Below are positions 59,723 to 64,000 of a DNA stretch of 64,000 bases, piece after piece. Source of the stretch: Vreelandella venusta (GTDB taxonomy: Bacteria; Pseudomonadota; Gammaproteobacteria; Pseudomonadales; Halomonadaceae); NCBI RefSeq assembly GCF_007989605.1, contig NZ_BJUL01000015.1:16887-80886 (forward strand), given 5' to 3'. Position 1 is the stretch's first letter, and each line of letters opens with the position of its first letter. A program made the position numbers and the translations under genes. The notes under the pieces are model-generated. The model was not told where the DNA came from and did no database searches. It saw nothing but the letters and a program-made list of their open reading frames with translations.

Positions 59723-59746
59723 ACCTCTTTCCTAGAGAGGTTTTTT
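59723..59746 (+). terminator. Orphan intrinsic terminator
   Basis: ACCTCT...AGAGGT stem followed by TTTTTT on the plus strand, with no plus-strand gene for 1.6 kb upstream. It could end a small RNA starting around 59600-59640 or act as an attenuator of the response-regulator gene. Confidence 0.6.
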
Positions 59747-59818
59747 GTTTTCTGGCGGGTATTGTTTTTGTTGTCTATATGGCTTTTTAGCTATTGATGA
59801 GTAAAAAAACATTAACGC

Positions 59819-60673
59819 ATGAGTAAAATTGTAAACACTCAACACTTGTTTGGCGGCGGCGTGGATATGGATGATCTAGCGGGGAAAAAAATTCTGGTAG
59901 TTGACGATGCCGAAGCAGATCGTATGCTTATTTCTTCGTATCTTTTGCACCAGGGGTGTCGAGTATTTCATGCGCAAGATGGCATCGATGGCATTCACAA
60001 AGCGCGTCTTGTACTACCTGACTTAATCCTGATGGACATCGAGATGCCTGAGTGTGATGGTTATGCGGCATGTAAAGTACTAGCAAATGATCCTTTCACC
60101 GAAAACGTTCCGGTTATTTTTCTTTCAGCCTACTCGGAGCCCGAGAAGCGTGTTCAAGGATTGCTGGTAGGTGCTGTAGATTACATTCAAAAACCTTATT
60201 TATTTGATGAAGTTAAATTACGCATGGCGATTCATCTGCGTAATCGGGTGTCGCAAAAAGCGTCTGCTTATAATGACCTTGATGAAGTGCGCCTAGATAG
60301 CGAACAAGCTAACCCTATTAATAATATTCTTTATCACAGTGCTCGGGTTCATTTGCTGAACTCTCTATCTAATGCTCCGAGCCTACAGGAGCTGGCGCGC
60401 TTAGTAGGTACTAATGCAAAACGTCTTAATGCCGCTTTTAAAGATATGGTGGGTATGACTGTATATGAGTACCTTCGCGAAATACGCATGAATGAAGCGC
60501 GTGAGCTCTTGTCTAATACCCACCTCTCTGTTAGCGCTATAGCTGCTCATGTAGGATTTAGTAGCAGTGCGAATTTTTCAACGGCATTTAAAGAAAGATT
60601 TGGAACATCGCCGATGAAGTTTAAAAACCAGTATCCTTCGCCAGTTAAGAGGTCAGTTAAAGAGTACCAGTGA
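59819..60673 (+). CDS. Response regulator with AraC-type output domain
   Basis: 284 residues. The receiver (about 22-135) has KILVVDDAEADR, the phospho-acceptor Asp in PDLILMDIEMPECDG, the Ser/Thr position in VIFLSAYSEPEKR and the Lys in DYIQKPY. The C-terminal 110 residues are an AraC helix-turn-helix pair (SLQELARLVGTNAKRLNAAFKD; LSVSAIAAHVGFSSSANFSTAFKERFG). No histidine kinase is next to it. No strong ribosome site is seen at either ATG 59819 or ATG 59867. It probably regulates the TolC-OmpA/adhesin genes downstream. Confidence 0.85.
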   Translation: MSKIVNTQHLFGGGVDMDDLAGKKILVVDDAEADRMLISSYLLHQGCRVFHAQDGIDGIHKARLVLPDLILMDIEMPECDGYAACKVLANDPFTENVPVIFLSAYSEPEKRVQGLLVGAVDYIQKPYLFDEVKLRMAIHLRNRVSQKASAYNDLDEVRLDSEQANPINNILYHSARVHLLNSLSNAPSLQELARLVGTNAKRLNAAFKDMVGMTVYEYLREIRMNEARELLSNTHLSVSAIAAHVGFSSSANFSTAFKERFGTSPMKFKNQYPSPVKRSVKEYQ

Positions 60674-61358
60674 GGAATGAGTAGTTTTATTTATAGCTTG
60701 ATTTTTCAGATTTGGCTTTCCTCTAAAATGAATGATCAGAAACAAAATTAATTGCTCTAAAGCCTCCGTGTTCAACAAGGCAACGTATTGTTTAGCTCAG
60801 CCTTCTTGACGGGCGTAGGCAACCCTTTGTCATATAAATATATTAAAAAATCAGTGGCTTATGATAAAGCAGCCAAGGGGGGGAGCGGCAGAGTGCTTTA
60901 TATCGATGTTGGCTTTCGTTAACGTTTCTCTAGTGCCCTGTTTCTAGCGTTATGTAAGTCGCTAGCAGCGGCTGCATAAGCTAGAAATGTGGCCAGAAAA
61001 TGAAGAAAAGCGGCGGCTAAGTGGTTTTCCCATTAACAAAGTTTCATGCTTTGTCTGTGCTCATCGTTGATAGAGTTTAGCTTGAAAAAAATCTGGCTCT
61101 GTGAACTCGGTTGGTTAATTAACTTAAATTCTTGTTTTTTTGGTTTTTATTTGCTTTCAGTGGGTTTAATTTCTTGTCGAAGTTAATAGTTTTTTATATT
61201 TACTATTAATGATAGTTCATTCCTGCAAATGTTATTGCCTTTAATCAAAAGTGTCATTAATTAGTTAGTGATAAAGTTCGCTGAATTTAAATTAGCAAAT
61301 GCTTTATTTGTGCTATCTACACTATTGATTTCTAACATATTTTTGCAGGAGTAAGGGA
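60674..61358. other. 685-bp AT-rich gap before the secretion gene
   Basis: No gene is supported. A hairpin with 8-bp arms ATAAAGCA / TGCTTTAT (60864-60901) encloses a run of seven G and GCC/GGC pairing. CTAGC- and GGCTGC-type inverted bits lie around 60950-61010. The last 250 bp are very AT-rich, and a long leader or several promoters are possible. Confidence 0.5.
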
Positions 61359-63209
61359 ATGTTTCAGCGTGTGTCGGCCTTCAAGCTCAACCCCATGTCA
61401 TTTATGCTGGCAAAGCAGGGGCTGGTAACCATTGCTTTGTCACTCATGGTGAGCGGCGTATATGCGCAAGAATTATCAGCCTCTTCACGGCAGTCCGCTA
61501 TTGCAGACAATGTAACTGACGTTGTCAAAACTGCGATCGAGTACAACCCCCAGGTCAAAGCAGCGTGGAATGAGCTGCAGGCGGCTGCGCATGATGTTGA
61601 TGTAGCACGTGGAAACTACCTACCTTCTATTGATGCGACCGCTGGTGTGGGGCGGGCTGATCGTGAAGTAGATGGCGTCGGTAGCTATTCAACTAGCTTT
61701 GCTGAATTAACGCTTAACCAGATGATTTGGGACGGGTTTGCGACTCGTAATGACGTTGAACGGCTAGACCGTGCAAAGTTAGTTAGTTATTACGAACTGT
61801 TAGGTGCTAGCGAGAACGTCGCATTAGAGGCAGTACAAGCCTATCTAGATGTGGAACGTTATCGCGAACTGGTTCGCTTGGCTCAGGAAAACTACCGTCA
61901 GCATCAGCGTGTTTATCAACAAATCGAAGAGAGGGTTCAGAATGGCGCAGGCAGAGGCGTTGATTTAGAGCAAATTACAGGCCGCTTAGCATTGGCTGAG
62001 TCGAACCTAATGACGGAAGCATCTAATTTGCATGATGTTTCTGCGCGGTATCTGCGAGTTGTCGGCCAATTACCAACAGACAGTTTAGCGCCTATGCCAG
62101 GGTTTGAGGATGACTTGCCTCCATCGGTGACTGAGGCAGTTAATTTGGCTTTTGAAGGTAATCCTGAATTCCACGCTGCCATTGAAAATATTGAGGCCAG
62201 CCGAGCGCAACAAGAGGCTACTCGCGCTGCTTTCCAGCCTCGCCTAGATCTGCAAGGACGTACAGGCACTTACGATAATACTGACAATACTCCTAATCCT
62301 CGCGGTAGTCAGGATCGCCACAGTATAGAACTAGTAGCCAGCATGAATTTATATCGTGGTGGAAGCGATATGGCGTCATTCCGCGCTGCAGGTGATCGAA
62401 TTGAGCAAGCGGTTAATCAGCGTGAGAATGTTTGCCATAATATTCGTCAAACAACGCAAATCGCTTTTAATGATTCTCGCCAATTGCGTGAACAGCTGAA
62501 TTATATTAATCAGCATCGCTTATCCAGTGACCGTGTTCGCGGTGCTTACCAGCAGCAGTTCGATATTGGTGAACGTACGCTATTAGATGTTCTTGACAGT
62601 GAAAATGAGTACTTTGAGGCAAGCCGTGCCTACGTAAATGCTAAGCAAAATGTGCTAGAGGCGGATGCCCGCACGCTGGCGTCTATGGGGCAACTGATGT
62701 TGACCCTCGACGTTGTACGTGAAGGAACCCCTACGCTTAACGAACTTGGTAGTGATGGTATCAGCATCAACCCAGATGCCATCTGCCCTGTCACTCATCC
62801 TGCTACTCCCTCATTAGCAGAGCTAACTAATAGCTACGGGAACACACAAGCCCCGGCAGCTACACCCGATATGGTGCTTTCAGCCGATGCACTGTTTACA
62901 ACGGGTAGTGCCGAACTTAACTCAGGAGCGCATGCTGAGTTGTCCTCTTTTGCTCAAAAAATTCGTCAAATGTCTTCAGTAAATCATGTGGTTGTTACTG
63001 GCCATACTGATAGCAGCGGTACTAATGCATTAAATGCCCCCCTCTCTGAGCAGCGTGCTCGTAACGTTGCTGACTTCCTCATCGAACAGGGAATTGATCC
63101 AAATATTGTGCAAGTGCGTGGTTATGGCTCACGCCAACCGGTTGCTTCGAATGCGACTGCTGATGGCCGTCGAGAAAATCGGCGCGTTGAGATAACGCTA
63201 GATATTTAA
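61359..63209 (+). CDS. TolC-family outer-membrane protein fused to an OmpA domain
   Basis: 616 residues. A signal peptide ends near residue 36 (SLMVSGVYAQ). Residues 45-480 are a TolC/AggA outer-membrane efflux domain (AIEYNPQVKAAWNELQAAAHDVDVARGNYLP; FDIGERTLLDVLDSENEYFEA). Residues 505-616 are an OmpA peptidoglycan-binding domain (VTGHTDSSGTNALNAPLSEQRARNVADFL; VRGYGSRQPVASNATADGRRENRRVEI). It would be the outer-membrane channel of a type I secretion system, held to the wall by its own tail. It is 69 bp upstream of a giant adhesin gene, its likely cargo. Confidence 0.93.
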   Translation: MFQRVSAFKLNPMSFMLAKQGLVTIALSLMVSGVYAQELSASSRQSAIADNVTDVVKTAIEYNPQVKAAWNELQAAAHDVDVARGNYLPSIDATAGVGRADREVDGVGSYSTSFAELTLNQMIWDGFATRNDVERLDRAKLVSYYELLGASENVALEAVQAYLDVERYRELVRLAQENYRQHQRVYQQIEERVQNGAGRGVDLEQITGRLALAESNLMTEASNLHDVSARYLRVVGQLPTDSLAPMPGFEDDLPPSVTEAVNLAFEGNPEFHAAIENIEASRAQQEATRAAFQPRLDLQGRTGTYDNTDNTPNPRGSQDRHSIELVASMNLYRGGSDMASFRAAGDRIEQAVNQRENVCHNIRQTTQIAFNDSRQLREQLNYINQHRLSSDRVRGAYQQQFDIGERTLLDVLDSENEYFEASRAYVNAKQNVLEADARTLASMGQLMLTLDVVREGTPTLNELGSDGISINPDAICPVTHPATPSLAELTNSYGNTQAPAATPDMVLSADALFTTGSAELNSGAHAELSSFAQKIRQMSSVNHVVVTGHTDSSGTNALNAPLSEQRARNVADFLIEQGIDPNIVQVRGYGSRQPVASNATADGRRENRRVEITLDI

Positions 63210-63230
63210 AACAGCTAAGCACTTGTTCAA

Positions 63231-63256
63231 AAGGCTCCTTCGAATGTTGGAGCCTT
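63231..63256 (+). terminator. Hairpin between the channel and adhesin genes
   Basis: AAGGCTCC / GGAGCCTT arms, loop of ten, no T tract; 22 bp after the stop. Could attenuate transcription into the adhesin gene. Confidence 0.4.
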
Positions 63257-63278
63257 CATAGGATCATTGGGGGAAAAG

Positions 63279-64000
63279 ATGGAAACGGTCATCATTGAAG
63301 CAATCTCAGGCAACGCGTGGGTTCGTGATAGTAACGGAAACATAAGAGAGTTACGTGAAGGGGATATCGTTCAACCCGGCGAGACAATCATTACGGATGC
63401 CAATGCAAGCGTAATTGTCTCTACGCCTCAAGGCGTGGCGCTTCAGCTACCATCTGGTAGTGAGCTTTCTCATGCAGATATCGTTCTGCATAGCCCCGAG
63501 CCTGATGAAAGCATGCGTTTTTCTGAAGCAGAGAAAGCATCAAAAGCCGAAGTGCAGCTAGAAGAACAGTTTATTGCACAGCTTGATAAAAATCCCCCGT
63601 CACAGGGTTCATCTTCCGCGCCCATTATTAGTAAAGACGGGTTAACGTTTGTAATGCTTGAGCGCATTGAGCTGCCGTTGCCGCCTCTTGCGTACGCTTA
63701 TAACTACGAGCGGGGTGACGAACCTCTTTACCGCCTTAACGGTTGGGAAGGGACTAGCGAAAGTTTTGAGCCTATAACGTCAGCTTTGGAGGTGAGAGTT
63801 GAGTTAGAAGGCGCTAATGATGACGGCATCTATAGTCAGGATGAGATTGGTGAAGACGGCACCGTTACCGCCCAGGTCACTCTGGGAGAGGGCGCCCAGG
63901 TAGGTGACACTCTGATTGTCACCGACAAAGACGGTAATGAACTGCTGAATCGTCCGGTCACCCAGGACGACTTGGACAACGGCGTTACGGTGGAAGTGCC
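63279..64000 (+). CDS. Giant RTX/LapA-like adhesin, N-terminal part (continues beyond window)
   Basis: Open to the right edge; 240 residues are visible from the ATG at 63279, preceded by GGGGGA. The start METVIIEAISGNAWVRDSNG then IRELREGDIVQPGETIITDA and VALQLPSGSEL is the retention-module fold that keeps LapA-type adhesins in their outer-membrane channel. A Glu/Lys-rich helix and a Pro-rich linker follow, then a beta domain that begins Ig-like repeats (VTLGEGAQVGDTLIVTDKDG, NGVTVEV). No Ala-Ala pair, the cleavage point used by LapG-type proteases, is found in these residues. Cargo of the TolC-OmpA protein just upstream. Confidence 0.85.
   Translation, partial: METVIIEAISGNAWVRDSNGNIRELREGDIVQPGETIITDANASVIVSTPQGVALQLPSGSELSHADIVLHSPEPDESMRFSEAEKASKAEVQLEEQFIAQLDKNPPSQGSSSAPIISKDGLTFVMLERIELPLPPLAYAYNYERGDEPLYRLNGWEGTSESFEPITSALEVRVELEGANDDGIYSQDEIGEDGTVTAQVTLGEGAQVGDTLIVTDKDGNELLNRPVTQDDLDNGVTVEV

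Larger units (their letters stand above)
59180..59818. other. 639-bp AT-rich gap between paaX and the response regulator
   Basis: It holds the paaX promoter (left), a long T- and A-rich stretch (59380-59620), a CTTG...CAAG hairpin near 59630, and an orphan terminator at 59723-59746 (separate entry). No convincing gene. The base composition is much lower in G+C than in the neighbours on the left. Confidence 0.6.

Noticed and set aside
60760..60830. AAAGCCTCCG and GGCAACC strings resembling parts of a cyclic-di-GMP riboswitch
   Set aside because: The pieces are in the wrong order and the two stems of the aptamer cannot be drawn, so I do not call it.
1..64000. CRISPR arrays, insertion sequences, integrases, tRNA and rRNA genes
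   Set aside because: I looked for regularly spaced repeats, transposase-like proteins and tRNA-like cloverleaf segments and found none that I could support.

Overview
The window is chromosomal DNA from a gammaproteobacterium. I think it comes from the Halomonas/Vreelandella group or a close marine relative. The reasons are an NhaC antiporter and a sodium-coupled transporter, TRAP uptake systems, moderately GC-rich coding DNA, and the full set of Pseudomonas-type aromatic catabolism genes. That placement is inference; no rRNA or tRNA gene is present to test it.

Layout. 1-3.2 kb: end of an IclR-type regulator, an FAD amine/amino-acid oxidase and an NhaC antiporter. 3.2-8.9 kb: tyrosine entry, with a Rieske protein, 4-hydroxyphenylpyruvate dioxygenase, a divergent AsnC-type regulator, a TyrR/PhhR-type regulator and a sodium-coupled amino-acid transporter preceded by two TyrR-box-like sites. 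8.9-14.3 kb: a Cys-rich protein under a perfect FNR/Anr-type box, a LuxR-type regulator, an MhaAB-like hydroxylase pair, an orphan TRAP binding protein and a second AsnC-type regulator. 14.5-18.0 kb: a fused indolepyruvate ferredoxin oxidoreductase. 18.4-30.1 kb: an MFS exporter, the homogentisate genes (maiA, fah, hmgA) with a second MhaAB-like pair, a degenerate metallo-beta-lactamase-fold protein, a MarR regulator and a complete TRAP transporter. This 12-kb block is bracketed by two direct copies of a REP-like composite repeat. 30.6-45.7 kb: a complete phenylacetate (paa) pathway in two minus-strand operons (paaFGHIJK and paaABCDE-paaZ) plus divergent paaN-paaY. 46.1-58.1 kb: a quinohemoprotein amine dehydrogenase with its whole maturation machinery (qhpA, D, C, B, F, E, G), a phenylacetaldehyde dehydrogenase and a sigma-54 activator. 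58.2-59.2 kb: paaX. 59.8-64.0 kb: an orphan AraC-type response regulator, a TolC-OmpA fusion and the start of a giant secreted adhesin.

How the parts fit. Amine dehydrogenase and aldehyde dehydrogenase turn 2-phenylethylamine-type amines into phenylacetate. PaaK activates it and PaaABCDE, G, Z, F, H and J convert it to acetyl-CoA and succinyl-CoA. Tyrosine-derived 4-hydroxyphenylpyruvate, and probably 3-hydroxyphenylacetate via MhaAB, meet at homogentisate, which HmgA, MaiA and Fah degrade. Indolepyruvate oxidoreductase handles other aryl pyruvates. The window is therefore an aromatic amino-acid and aromatic amine catabolic island followed by a biofilm adhesin locus.

Main regulatory observations, all read by eye: a textbook sigma-54 promoter ahead of the aldehyde dehydrogenase; TyrR-like boxes 72 bp apart; an inverted repeat between the LuxR gene and its hydroxylase; a 16-bp near-palindrome shared by three promoters of the two MhaAB/TRAP modules; and a TGATACG core shared by the paaF, paaN and paaX promoters.
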